Shown here: positions 7,480 through 16,348 of the stretch, one piece after another
Layout of the letters: every line of letters starts with the position of its first letter
Numbering within the stretch: position 1 is the stretch's first letter
Assembly: GCA_001263235.1 (NCBI GenBank)
Contig: LGRD01000002.1
Coordinates: forward strand, 310,001 to 374,000
Length of the DNA: 64,000 bases
Source: Methylibium sp. NZG
GTDB taxonomy: Bacteria; Pseudomonadota; Gammaproteobacteria; Burkholderiales; Burkholderiaceae_C
Direction of reading: 5' to 3'
Made by a program: the position numbers and the translations under genes
Notes under the pieces: model-generated
What the model saw: the letters and a program-made list of their open reading frames with translations, nothing else
What the model was told of the DNA's origin: nothing
Database searches by the model: none

Positions 7480-9009
7480 TCAGGCCAGGCCGGTCTTCTT
7501 GATCTTTCCCGTGTCGGTCTTCGGCAGTTCGTCGACGAAGGCGACGTACTTCGGCGCCATGAAGCTTTCGAGCTTGGACGCGCAGTACTTGATGACCTCG
7601 CGCTCCGTCAAGATCGTGCCGGCTTTGAGCGTGACGAAGGCCTTGACCGCTTCGCCGAGCACGGGGTCGGGCACGCCGACCACCGCCGCTTCCAAGATGC
7701 CGGGCATGCCGTACAGCACGTTCTCGACCTCGCGAGGGCTGACCTTCTCGCCACGGCTCTTGATGATGTCGTCCTTGCGGGCGACGAAGTAGAGCCAGCC
7801 TTCAGCGTCGGTGTGGAAGATGTCGCCCGAATGCAGCACCATCTCGCCGGCGATCGGGCCGGGCTTGAGGCGCTTGGCGGTCTGCTCGGGCTTGTCCCAG
7901 TAGCCGCGCATCACGTTGCTGCCGCGGATCACCAGTTCGCCGGTGGCACCAAACGGCAAGCGCTTGCCGGCCTCATCGACCAGCCAGACCTCCTCGTTGG
8001 GCATGCCACGGCCGACGCTGGTCGGGCGGATGTCGAGTTGGTCCGGCGGCAGGTAGGTGACGCGCTTGCATTCGGTCAGGCCGTACATCGAATACAGCTT
8101 CGCCTGCGGGAACAGGTTGCGCAGTTGGCGGATGTGTTCTTCCGACAGCGCTGCCGCGGTGTTGGTGATCTTGCGCAGGTGGTCGAGCGGATGGTCTCGC
8201 AGCGTCTTCAGGTTCATCAGCAGCGAGAAGACCGTGGGCACGCCGGGGAACACGGTGATGCGTTCCTTGACACACGTCTCCAGCACTTTCACGGGGAACG
8301 AGAACGAGCGCTCCAGCACCACCGTGGCGCCGACCAGGAAAGCCATCAGCACCTGGTAGAGGCCGTAGTCGAAGGCGAGCGGCAGCACGCAGACGATGCG
8401 GTCGTCGCGCTGCAGTTCGAGGTAGGTGCTGATCGAGCGCGCCGCCGACACCATGTTCAGGTGCGTCAGCATCACGCCCTTGGGGTCGCCGGTGGAGCCC
8501 GAGGTGTAGATGATGCCGGCCAGGTCCTGGTCGATCGTCGGCGGCACGGTGAGCAGCTGACTGGATTGGGTTGGGTAGGGCAGACAGCGCGCATCGGCGT
8601 GGGCCGGTGCATCGTTGCGCGAACCGACGACGTAGCAGGTGTGCACGCTCTTGTTGTGTGCCAGCGCGTCTTCGAACTCGGACCTCAGCGCCGCATGCGC
8701 GATCAACGCGCTCGCACGCGAGTCGTTCAGCAGGTAGGCCAGCTTGTCGCGCTTGGTCAGCGGGTTGATCGGCATGAACACCGCACCGCACTTCAGCGTG
8801 GCGTAGATCGCGATCACCGCCTCGACGCTGTTGTCCAGGAAGGTCGCGACGCGGTCGCCACGCTGCACGCCGCGCTGCTGCAGCGCCGCGGCGAGTTGGC
8901 TGGCGCGGCGGTCGATGTCGGCGTAGGTCAGGCGCACGCCTTCGAAGACCAGCGCCTCCTTGTCCGGCGACTGACTGACGGACTGCTCGAACAACTGGTG
9001 CAGCAGCAT
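7480..9009 (-). CDS. AMP-forming acyl-CoA/acyl-ACP ligase
   Basis: This 509-residue protein belongs to the class I adenylate-forming superfamily. The AMP-binding loop YTSGSTGDPKG is at residues 168-178. Further core motifs are MYGLTECKR (A5), HSGDIFHTDAEGWLYFVAR (A7-A8) and the C-terminal catalytic-lysine motif PKTDTGKIKK. It activates a carboxylic acid as an acyl-adenylate and passes it to CoA or, judging from the next gene, to the adjacent carrier protein. It resembles ligases found in polysaccharide/exosortase loci, but no exosortase, glycosyltransferase or PLP decarboxylase is nearby. The carboxylic acid substrate is not predictable by eye. Confidence 0.88.
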   Translation of the reverse strand: MLLHQLFEQSVSQSPDKEALVFEGVRLTYADIDRRASQLAAALQQRGVQRGDRVATFLDNSVEAVIAIYATLKCGAVFMPINPLTKRDKLAYLLNDSRASALIAHAALRSEFEDALAHNKSVHTCYVVGSRNDAPAHADARCLPYPTQSSQLLTVPPTIDQDLAGIIYTSGSTGDPKGVMLTHLNMVSAARSISTYLELQRDDRIVCVLPLAFDYGLYQVLMAFLVGATVVLERSFSFPVKVLETCVKERITVFPGVPTVFSLLMNLKTLRDHPLDHLRKITNTAAALSEEHIRQLRNLFPQAKLYSMYGLTECKRVTYLPPDQLDIRPTSVGRGMPNEEVWLVDEAGKRLPFGATGELVIRGSNVMRGYWDKPEQTAKRLKPGPIAGEMVLHSGDIFHTDAEGWLYFVARKDDIIKSRGEKVSPREVENVLYGMPGILEAAVVGVPDPVLGEAVKAFVTLKAGTILTEREVIKYCASKLESFMAPKYVAFVDELPKTDTGKIKKTGLA

Positions 9010-9047
9010 GACTTCTGTCTTTCCCTTCTTGTGTCGCTCTTTGTGGA

Positions 9048-11030
9048 TCAGGCCACTGCGGCCATCGGCTCGGCAGAGGCGATGGGCGGCCGCGCCGACG
9101 TGGCCTGGCCCTGGATGAACATCTCATCGATCAGCATCGTCGACAGGATGCCGACGAATGCCATGTTGTCGCCGAAGCCGATCGTGCGGCCCGCGCGGCT
9201 CTTGTCGAACAGCTTGCGCACCGCCTTCGGTTCGAAGTAGCCGGCCTGCGCGACGCGCGATTCGCTCATCAGTTCCTCAACGTACTCGGGCGCCTTGCCG
9301 TCGATGAAGAAGCTCTGGCTGTCGGGCGCGCGGTAGGGTTGCTTGCTGCGCGTGCGCACGCCCTCGGGCAGCAGCCCGGTCATCGATTTCTTGAGCAGGA
9401 ACTTCTCGGTCAGCCCCATCAGCTTGTAGCGCGGCGGCAGGCGGTTGGCGAATTCGATCACGCGGTGGTCGAGGAACGGAAAGCGCCCTTCGATCGAATT
9501 CGCCATCGCCATGCGGTCGCCCTGCGAGTTGAGCAGGTAACCCGACATCAAGGTGTGCGCCTCGACGTACTGGTCGCGCGCCATCGGCTGCCAGCGGCGG
9601 ATGTTGGCGGGCAAGGTCGCCTCGATGGCCGGGTACGCCGACCAGCCGGCCGTCGCATCACGCATGCCGGCCGAGAAGAACTGCGAAATGCGCCCGGTCG
9701 TGTTCCAGCGCGGGATGTGTGCGAAGTACGGCTCGTTCAGGTGTTCGATGCCCTCGCTGAAGAAACTCTTCGCGAACGCGCCACTGGTGGCCGGCGAGTG
9801 TTTCAGGTACGGGTACAGGCGCTTGAGCAATTGCGGCCGCACGCTCGACTGCGGCGCGCGCGCCATGAAGCGCCGCACGCGCGCCTCCTTGAAGATGTCG
9901 TACCCGCCGAACACCTCGTCGGCGCCCTCGCCGGTCAGCACCACCTTGTAGCCCTGTTCGCGCACCGAGGCTGAGAGCAGCATCAGGGGCGTCGGCGCGG
10001 TGCGCAGGATCGGCGCTTCGGCGTGCCACAGCGCGCGCGGGAACGCGGCGGCGATGTCGGCGCGTGTGCAGCGCACCTGGCTGTGTTGCGTGCCGAGGTA
10101 GTCGACGAGTTGCTGCTGGTGCGCGCTCTCGTCGAACTCGCCGTCTTCGAACGTGACCGAGAAGGTGCGCAGCGGCGTGTCGGTGAAGTTGTGGATGAGT
10201 GACGTGATGATCGACGAATCGAGCCCGCCGCTGAGGTAGGCGCCCACCGGCACGTCGGCGCGCAGTTGCAGGCGCACGGCGTCGATCATCAGCTCGCGCA
10301 GCTCGTCGGCGTAATCGGCGGCGGAGCGCTTGCCTTCGTCGATGGGCTCGGTCGGGAAGTCCCAGTCCCAGTAGCGGCGGGTGTCGGTCTTGCCACCCTG
10401 CACCGTCATCAGGTGCCCGGGCGGCAGCGACTGCACCCCCGCGAACACCGACCGCGCACCGACCGGCGCCCAGAAGGTGAAGACCTCGGCCAGCGCATGC
10501 GGGTCGAGCCGGCGCGGCACGCCTTGAACTGCGAACAAGGCCTTGGCCTCTGACGCGAACAGCAGCCGCCCGTTCACCGTGGTGTGAAACAGCGGCCGGA
10601 TGCCGGTGCGGTCGCGCGCGAGCACGAGGCGCTTCTGCCGCACGTCCCACAACGCAATCGCGAACTGGCCGTTCAGGTGCTGCACGAAATCGTCGCCGTG
10701 CTGCTCGTACAGGTGCACGATGACCTCGGTGTCCGACTGCGTGTAGAAGCGGTGGCCGGCGCGCTCGAGCTCGGCACGCAGCTCGATGTAGTTGAAGATC
10801 TCTCCGTTGAAGACGACCCAGACTGACTTGTCTTCGTTGTGGATCGGCTGGTCGCCACCGGCCAGGTCGATGATGCTCAGGCGCGCATGCGCCAGGCCCA
10901 TCTCGCCCTGGCAGTAGGTGCCGGTACCGTCGGGCCCGCGGTGGTGCAGCTGGCCGATCATGGCCGACAGCTCGGCCGGGCTCGGGGGGGCAGCGGGACC
11001 GCTGCTCAAAATGCCGGCGATGCCGCACAT
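9048..11030 (-). CDS. Asparagine synthase-type glutamine amidotransferase
   Basis: The protein has 660 residues. An N-terminal class II glutaminase domain begins with the catalytic Cys2 (MCGIAG) and includes LHHRGPDG and FNGEIFNY. The synthetase domain has the PP-loop SGGLDSS (267-273) and TGEGADEVFGGY. Both halves are intact, so it should hydrolyse glutamine and transfer ammonia to an activated carboxylate. It heads the nine-gene cluster, and such AsnB paralogues in biosynthetic loci often amidate something other than free aspartate. The C-terminus carries an Ala/Pro-rich extension (ATSARPPIASAEPMAAVA). Confidence 0.85.
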   Translation of the reverse strand: MCGIAGILSSGPAAPPSPAELSAMIGQLHHRGPDGTGTYCQGEMGLAHARLSIIDLAGGDQPIHNEDKSVWVVFNGEIFNYIELRAELERAGHRFYTQSDTEVIVHLYEQHGDDFVQHLNGQFAIALWDVRQKRLVLARDRTGIRPLFHTTVNGRLLFASEAKALFAVQGVPRRLDPHALAEVFTFWAPVGARSVFAGVQSLPPGHLMTVQGGKTDTRRYWDWDFPTEPIDEGKRSAADYADELRELMIDAVRLQLRADVPVGAYLSGGLDSSIITSLIHNFTDTPLRTFSVTFEDGEFDESAHQQQLVDYLGTQHSQVRCTRADIAAAFPRALWHAEAPILRTAPTPLMLLSASVREQGYKVVLTGEGADEVFGGYDIFKEARVRRFMARAPQSSVRPQLLKRLYPYLKHSPATSGAFAKSFFSEGIEHLNEPYFAHIPRWNTTGRISQFFSAGMRDATAGWSAYPAIEATLPANIRRWQPMARDQYVEAHTLMSGYLLNSQGDRMAMANSIEGRFPFLDHRVIEFANRLPPRYKLMGLTEKFLLKKSMTGLLPEGVRTRSKQPYRAPDSQSFFIDGKAPEYVEELMSESRVAQAGYFEPKAVRKLFDKSRAGRTIGFGDNMAFVGILSTMLIDEMFIQGQATSARPPIASAEPMAAVA

Positions 11031-11362
11031 GGACGGGGCGCACTTTCATCGGAGGGGTTCGACGGGCGGTGTCGGCTCGCGGCACCGGGCTGGCGCCCCG
11101 GCAACAACGGGCCCGGGAACGCAGCGTTAAATCTTAGGCAGGCGTTGTCGCGCTCGGGCCTCGGCGTGTGCGCCAAATGTCACGTCGCCGACGCGCTCCG
11201 CACCGGTGCGTGAGCAAGTGCCGTCCCGGGCGCCGGCCGGCGCTCCCCCCGCGAGTCAGGGGTCAGGTGGTGCGCTGCATGGCGTGGGGCACGGCACGCG
11301 AATGACACGCCGACGAAACGCCGACGAAGCGCAAAAAACCGCATCCGCACGTGGGCACAACC
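11031..11362. other. Intergenic region between two minus-strand genes
   Basis: About 330 bases separate the amidotransferase from the M20 peptidase. It should hold the promoter of the nine-gene cluster. An A/T-rich patch near 11,125-11,136 (TAAATCTTA) stands out in an otherwise very GC-rich stretch and could be a -10 region on the minus strand. No convincing -35, operator, RNA structure or coding frame was recognised. Confidence 0.4.
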
Positions 11363-12850
11363 TCAGCCGCAGGCCGCCATCACCTGCGCTACAGCCGCCG
11401 TGAGCTTCTTGCCGTACGGCACGTGCAAAAACTCGTTCGGCCCGTGCGCGTTGCTCTTGGGCCCCAGCACGCCGCAGACCATCATCTGCGCGGCCGGGAA
11501 GCCCTTTTGAAGCATGCTCATCAGCGGGATCGTGCCGCCCTGGCCGATGTAGCCGCAGGGCGCACCAAAATGGGCTTGCGAGGCGGCGTTCAGCGCGTCT
11601 TCCAACCACGGCGCCAGGCTCGGCGCATTCCAGCCGGTGGCGCCGACGGCACCGACCCGGCCATCGGCATTGAACGTGACCTTGGCGTTGTACGGCGCGT
11701 TGTCTTCGAGCAGCGTCTTCAATGCGGCCGCCGCCTCGTTGCCGTCGATCAGCGGCGGCAGGCGCAGGCTCAGCTTGAACGCGGTGTAGGGGCGCAGCAC
11801 GTTGCCAGCGTTCTTCAGTTCGGGGAAGCCGTCGGCGCCGGTGACGCTCAGCGTGGGCTTCCAGGTGCGGTTGAGCAGTGCTTCCAGCGGGTCGGTGGTG
11901 GTCGGCAAGGTCGAGCCGCCGTCGGCGCCGCAGGCCCACGGGAAGCGCTTCCAGACTTCATCGCCCAGGATCGCCGCGGTGGCGCGCGATTGTTCGATGC
12001 GGTCGGCCGGAATCTCGCAATGAAAGCTCTCGGGCAGCAGCCTCCCGGTCTTGCTGTCCTCCAGCCGGTCCAGCACCTGGCGCAGGATGCGGAAACTCGA
12101 CGGCACCAGCCCGCTCGAATCGCCCGAGTGCACGCCTTCGCTCAAGATCTCCACCTTCAACGTGCCGCTGACCATGCCGCGCAGGCTGGTGGTGAGCCAC
12201 AACTGGTCGTAGTTGCCAGCGCCGCTGTCCAGGCACACCACGAGGCTCACCTTGCCCAGCCGCGGGCGCAGCACGTCGAGGTAGGCCGGCAGGTCGAACG
12301 AGCCGCTTTCTTCGCAGCTTTCGATGATGCCGACGCAACGCGGCCGCGGGATGCCGGCCTTGTCGAGCGCCAGGATCGCGGTGATCGACGCGTAGACCGC
12401 GTAACCGTCATCGGCCCCGCCGCGGCCGTAGAGCAGGCCGTTCTGGTACTTCGGCGTCCAGGGCCCCAAGTCGTTGCGCCAGCCGTTGAACTCGGGTTGT
12501 TTGTCGAGGTGGCCGTACATGCAGATCGTGTCGGCGTCTTTCTCGTTGCCGCCCGCTTTCGTCGCCGGGACCTCGAAGAAGATCACCGGCGTGCGGCCTG
12601 CGATGCGCACCACTTCCAGCTTCAGCCCCGCCACCTGCTTGCTTTCGACCCAACTCGCCGCGTCGCGGATCACGCGCTCGATGTGGCCGTTCTTCTGCCA
12701 GTCGGCGTCGAACATCGGGCTCTTGGCCGGGATCTCGATGTAGCTGGTGATGGCCGAGACGATCTCTTCGTCCCAGGTGCGGTTGGCGAACGCCGCGATG
12801 GCGCTGGCTTCGTCGGGTTGCACCGGCAGGGCGGGGTCGCGTGCGTTCAT
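11363..12850 (-). CDS. M20 family metallopeptidase
   Basis: The protein has 495 residues and binds two zinc ions. Ligand motifs in order are MYGHLDKQP, GRGGADDGY, the catalytic ESCEESGSFD, CLDSGAGNY and the C-terminal AHGPNEFLHVPY. There is no signal peptide, so it is a cytoplasmic dipeptidase/carboxypeptidase of the M20A/CNDP type. The start ATG at 12850 has a good Shine-Dalgarno (AGGAG) just upstream, so the longer frame from 13003 is not used. It is followed by an intergenic region and is probably transcribed alone or with the upstream hydrolase. Confidence 0.88.
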   Translation of the reverse strand: MNARDPALPVQPDEASAIAAFANRTWDEEIVSAITSYIEIPAKSPMFDADWQKNGHIERVIRDAASWVESKQVAGLKLEVVRIAGRTPVIFFEVPATKAGGNEKDADTICMYGHLDKQPEFNGWRNDLGPWTPKYQNGLLYGRGGADDGYAVYASITAILALDKAGIPRPRCVGIIESCEESGSFDLPAYLDVLRPRLGKVSLVVCLDSGAGNYDQLWLTTSLRGMVSGTLKVEILSEGVHSGDSSGLVPSSFRILRQVLDRLEDSKTGRLLPESFHCEIPADRIEQSRATAAILGDEVWKRFPWACGADGGSTLPTTTDPLEALLNRTWKPTLSVTGADGFPELKNAGNVLRPYTAFKLSLRLPPLIDGNEAAAALKTLLEDNAPYNAKVTFNADGRVGAVGATGWNAPSLAPWLEDALNAASQAHFGAPCGYIGQGGTIPLMSMLQKGFPAAQMMVCGVLGPKSNAHGPNEFLHVPYGKKLTAAVAQVMAACG

Positions 12851-12966
12851 GGGGGGCTCCTGAGCGATCGATGGGGCAGTGTAGACCTCGGCAACGCGCT
12901 TGATGCACGCGCACAAAGCACCCGCAAGATGCACGCGCGCAAAGCGAGCGAGCGGCAAGAGGCAGG

Positions 12967-13830
12967 TCAGCTTTGCCGCTGAACGGCAAGGCCCGCCAGC
13001 CATGCGGCCAGCACAGCAAACACCTCACCCTGTTCGGGTTCGTTGAAGATTTCGTGGAACAGCGGTCCGAACTCGCGCGCTGTGACAACCGCCTTCGGCG
13101 CCGAACTGGCAAACGCGGCGCTGCCGGCTGGCGCCACGCAACGGTCGCTGCCGGCGTACAGCAACAGGGTCGGCACCGTCCACCGGCCGGCCTGCGCGCG
13201 CGCCAGTACGCCGCCATCGATGATGAAGCGCAGCAAACGCGGCGTGATGCGGTCGTGCACCAGCGGGTCGTGCCGATACGCCTTCACGACGGCCGGGTCG
13301 CGCGAGATCCAGCCCGGCTTCAGGCCGTTGCCCACGGCCAGGTTCGGCGCCAGCGCGCCCAGCCCCGCGAGCAGTATCTTCTGGCCTGCGTTCAGCCCTG
13401 GGTCGAGCGCCGGCGACGACAACACCAGGGCGTCGATCGGCCGGTGCCATGTGGCCGGCGCCGCGGCCAAGCCCTCGGCGCAGAAGCGCGCCGCCACCAG
13501 GCCGCCCATGCTGTGGCCGAGCAACAGCAGCGGGCTGGGGCAAGCGGCGCGAACGGCGTCGATCACCAGCCCCAGGTCTTGCAGCAGTGCGTCTTCGCTG
13601 GGCACCGCACCTCGCGCGCCACCGGCCGTACCGTGGCCGCGCTGGTCGAAGCCCACCGCGTTCCAACCCCAGCCATTGAATTGCGCCGCGACATGCGCAT
13701 AGCGGCCGATGTGCTCGCCCAGGCCATGCACCAGTAGCACCGTGCCGTGCGCGCCAGCCGCCGGCCACTCGCGCAGCGGCAGGGTCAGGCCATCGGCGGT
13801 CACGACTGAAGCGGCAAGCGAGCGGTTCAT
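12967..13830 (-). CDS. Alpha/beta hydrolase, monoacylglycerol lipase-like
   Basis: The protein has 287 residues and an alpha/beta hydrolase fold. Features are the oxyanion region LLVHGLGEHIGRY, nucleophile Ser107 in GHSMGG, acid Asp229 in YAGSDRCV and His259 in PLFHEIFNE. The HGLGEHIGRY pattern and FDQRGHG are typical of monoacylglycerol lipase/lysophospholipase (PldB-like) proteins. No signal peptide is seen. Start ATG at 13830. Longer upstream frames are low-complexity read-through of the GC-rich gap. Confidence 0.82.
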   Translation of the reverse strand: MNRSLAASVVTADGLTLPLREWPAAGAHGTVLLVHGLGEHIGRYAHVAAQFNGWGWNAVGFDQRGHGTAGGARGAVPSEDALLQDLGLVIDAVRAACPSPLLLLGHSMGGLVAARFCAEGLAAAPATWHRPIDALVLSSPALDPGLNAGQKILLAGLGALAPNLAVGNGLKPGWISRDPAVVKAYRHDPLVHDRITPRLLRFIIDGGVLARAQAGRWTVPTLLLYAGSDRCVAPAGSAAFASSAPKAVVTAREFGPLFHEIFNEPEQGEVFAVLAAWLAGLAVQRQS

Positions 13831-14024
13831 GGCGCGAGTGTAGGCACGAGCCGCAGTCTCGTCGTGGTGTCTCGTTCCAGTGTCGTGTCCCGGTGCGTGT
13901 CCTGGCGCGTGTCCCGCGGGTACTCGTCGCCGGCTCGGGCCACCCCGCTTCAGCGCTCGCTTCGAGCGCGAGAATGACGCACCGTGTGCCAGCCCGCAGA
14001 ACGCGCACTGAACCAGGAGCCCGC

Positions 14025-14852
14025 ATGAACCCGTACTTCCAACTGACCACCAACGGCGCCATCGCCCACCTGCAATTGAACCGCCCCGAGCGGATGAACA
14101 CGATGGACCCCGCCTTCTTCCCCGCGCTGCGCGACGCCGTGCGCGGGCTCGACGATGCCGGCGCAACGCGGGCGCTCGTGATCTCGTCCACCGGCAAGCA
14201 CTTCAGCGCCGGCATGGCGCTCGACGTGTTTGCCGCCGACGACCTGCAACTCGGCACCCGCAGCGCGCGCGACCGCCTGGCCTTCCAGCAGATGCTGCGC
14301 AAGCTGATCGACTGCTTCAGCGCGCTCGACGAAGCGCAGTTCCCCGTCATCTGTGCGGTGCAGGGAGGCTGCATCGGCGGGGCGCTCGACCTGGCCACCG
14401 CCTGCGACATCCGCCTGTGCAGCGCCGACGCGTTCTTCACGGTGCAAGAAATACACATCGGTATGATGGCCGACCTGGGCGTGCTGCAGCGCCTGGCCAA
14501 ACTCGTGCCGCAAGGCGTGGCGCGCCAGATGGCCTACACCGGTGAGCGCGTGAGCGCCGAGCGCGCGCTGGCCGTCGGCCTCGTCAACGCCGTGCTGCCC
14601 GATGCCGCCGCGCTGCTGGACCGCGCGATGAGCCTGGCCCGAGACATCGCCGCCAAGTCGCCGCTGGCCGTGGCCGGCAGCAAGCTGGCGCTGAACCACG
14701 CACGCGACCACGGCACCGCGTCGGCGCTGGAGCAGATGACCTTGCTGCAGAGCGCGATCTTCGACACCACAGAAATGGCCACCGCCATCGGCGCGTGGAA
14801 GAACAAGCAGGTGGCCGAGTTCGAGCCGCTGATGGCGGCGAGCAAGGTCTGA
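14025..14852 (+). CDS. Enoyl-CoA hydratase/isomerase (crotonase family)
   Basis: The protein has 275 residues. Crotonase features are an acyl-CoA oxyanion segment STGKHFSAGMALDVF and GGCIGGALDLATACDIRLCS. Then comes VQEIHIGMMADLGVLQRL, where the acidic residues of the isomerase subgroup (dienoyl-CoA isomerase type) are expected. Start ATG 14025 is preceded by AGGAG at 14015-14019, so the open frame from 13893 is not used. It lies divergent to the lipase-like gene. Beta-oxidation of unsaturated fatty acids is the likely role; exact chemistry (hydratase or isomerase) is not certain. Confidence 0.82.
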   Translation: MNPYFQLTTNGAIAHLQLNRPERMNTMDPAFFPALRDAVRGLDDAGATRALVISSTGKHFSAGMALDVFAADDLQLGTRSARDRLAFQQMLRKLIDCFSALDEAQFPVICAVQGGCIGGALDLATACDIRLCSADAFFTVQEIHIGMMADLGVLQRLAKLVPQGVARQMAYTGERVSAERALAVGLVNAVLPDAAALLDRAMSLARDIAAKSPLAVAGSKLALNHARDHGTASALEQMTLLQSAIFDTTEMATAIGAWKNKQVAEFEPLMAASKV

Positions 14853-14938
14853 CTGCGTCTTTGCCAGGCCGCATCGGGTGAGCTGCCCCGGCCCGGCGCG
14901 GGTCGTGTTGTTGCTGAGTTGCCGTCACAGCCACACGC

Positions 14939-14967
14939 AAGACATGTGCGATTTTTCTCGCTAGGAT
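14939..14967 (+). promoter_or_regulatory. Candidate promoter of the RND operon
   Basis: A -35-like AAGACA (14939-14944) is 17 bases from a -10-like TAGGAT (14962-14967), in an A/T-richer patch of the 238-base gap before the adaptor gene. No local regulator gene is adjacent and no clear operator was found. Confidence 0.35.
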
Positions 14968-15090
14968 CATCCACTTTCTAGTTGCTAGCACGGGCCTGCC
15001 GCTTGCTCGGACCCGTGCCGTTGCGCCGAACCGGCCCACGCTCAAGGCCGCTGGGCGCACGCCGCTCACCCCTGCAGAAAGACTGCTCTC

Positions 15091-16344
15091 ATGAACCCCA
15101 CTCCCCCTTCCGCGCCGTCAACGCGCACGGCTCGCGCGGCGCATGGTTTGGCCGTGCAGGTGATGGCGACATCCGTCACCTTGCTCGCCGCCGCACTGCT
15201 CGCCGGCTGCGACACCTCCGTTGCACAAGGCGGCCCGCCGATGGCCCCGCCAGTGGGCGTGGCGCCGGCCGTGCAGCGCAGCCTGGGCGAGACCGACGAG
15301 TTCACCGGCCGGCTCGAAGCCACCGACACGGTCGACGTGCGCTCACGCGTGCCCGGCACGCTGGACAAGGTGCATTTCCGCGAGGGCCAGGAGGTCGCCA
15401 AGGGCGCACTGCTGTTCACGATCGATTCGCGCGCGTTCAACGCCGAACTGGCGCGCGTGCAGGCGCAGCTCGCGTCGGCGCGCAGCGCGGCCGAGCTGGC
15501 GGGCACCGAATTTGCGCGCTCGCAGAAGCTGCTGGAGCAGCGCGCCGTCTCGCAGCAAGAGTTCGACCAGGCCAACGCCAGCGTGCGCAACACGAAGTCG
15601 GCCGTCGCCGCGGCCGAGGCTGCGGTGGCCAGCGCTCGGCTGAACGTGGAGTACAGCCGCATCCGCGCGCCGCTCGCCGGCCGTGCGTCGCGCGCGAACG
15701 TGAGCGTGGGCAACCTGGTGAATGCGGGCGACCCGGTGCTGACCACGCTCGTCTCGCAAGACAAGGTCTACGCCTACTTCGACATCAGCGAGAGCGCCTT
15801 CCTGAAGTACGGCCGCCTGGCCCGCGGTGACGGCAAGACTGGCCCCGCACTACCGGTGCAGATGGGCCTGAGCAACGAGGCCGCGCTGCCGCACAAGGGC
15901 GTGGTCGACTTCGTCGACAACCGGCTCACGCCGAGCACCGGCGGCATCCGCGCGCGGGCGGTGTTCGACAACCCGCAGCGCCAGTTCACGCCGGGCCTGT
16001 TCGTGCGGTTGCGCATTGCGGCCGGTGCGCCGGTGCCGACCATTCTGGTGCCCGACCGCGCCGTCGGCACCGACCAGAGCAAGCGCTTCGTGATGGTGGT
16101 GGGCGCCGACAAGACCGCGCAGTACCGCGAGATCACGCCGGGCCCGCTGGTCGACGGCATGCGCGTGGTCGCCAGCGGCTTGAAGGCCGGCGAGCTGGTG
16201 GTGGTGAGCGGCCTGCAGCGCGTGCGACCCGGCGCGCCTGTTGCGACCGAGTTGCTGCCGGTGGACGACAAGGGCATGCCGGTGGCCCAACCCGCCAGCC
16301 CCGCCGGCCCGCCGCAGGGTGCGGCCTCGGCGCCCAAGGGCTGA
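15091..16344 (+). CDS. RND efflux periplasmic adaptor, lipoprotein
   Basis: This 417-residue membrane-fusion protein has a lipoprotein signal ending in the lipobox LLAGC (Cys40). A barrel-sandwich/lipoyl segment (ATDTVDVRSRVPGTLDKVHF) precedes a helical hairpin rich in Ala, Glu and Gln (about residues 110-180). The beta-barrel (VYAYFDISESAFLKY) follows. It joins the inner-membrane pump to the outer-membrane channel. It is the first gene of a three-gene operon, with the pump start 4 bases after its stop. It belongs to the AcrA/MexE-like group. The substrate cannot be deduced. Confidence 0.9.
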   Translation: MNPTPPSAPSTRTARAAHGLAVQVMATSVTLLAAALLAGCDTSVAQGGPPMAPPVGVAPAVQRSLGETDEFTGRLEATDTVDVRSRVPGTLDKVHFREGQEVAKGALLFTIDSRAFNAELARVQAQLASARSAAELAGTEFARSQKLLEQRAVSQQEFDQANASVRNTKSAVAAAEAAVASARLNVEYSRIRAPLAGRASRANVSVGNLVNAGDPVLTTLVSQDKVYAYFDISESAFLKYGRLARGDGKTGPALPVQMGLSNEAALPHKGVVDFVDNRLTPSTGGIRARAVFDNPQRQFTPGLFVRLRIAAGAPVPTILVPDRAVGTDQSKRFVMVVGADKTAQYREITPGPLVDGMRVVASGLKAGELVVVSGLQRVRPGAPVATELLPVDDKGMPVAQPASPAGPPQGAASAPKG

Positions 16345-16348
16345 TGCG

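Noticed and set aside
7480-11030. Exosortase-type (PEP-CTERM) polysaccharide locus
   Set aside because: The ligase and AsnB resemble members of such loci, but no exosortase, glycosyltransferase, PLP decarboxylase or PEP-CTERM protein is present in the window.
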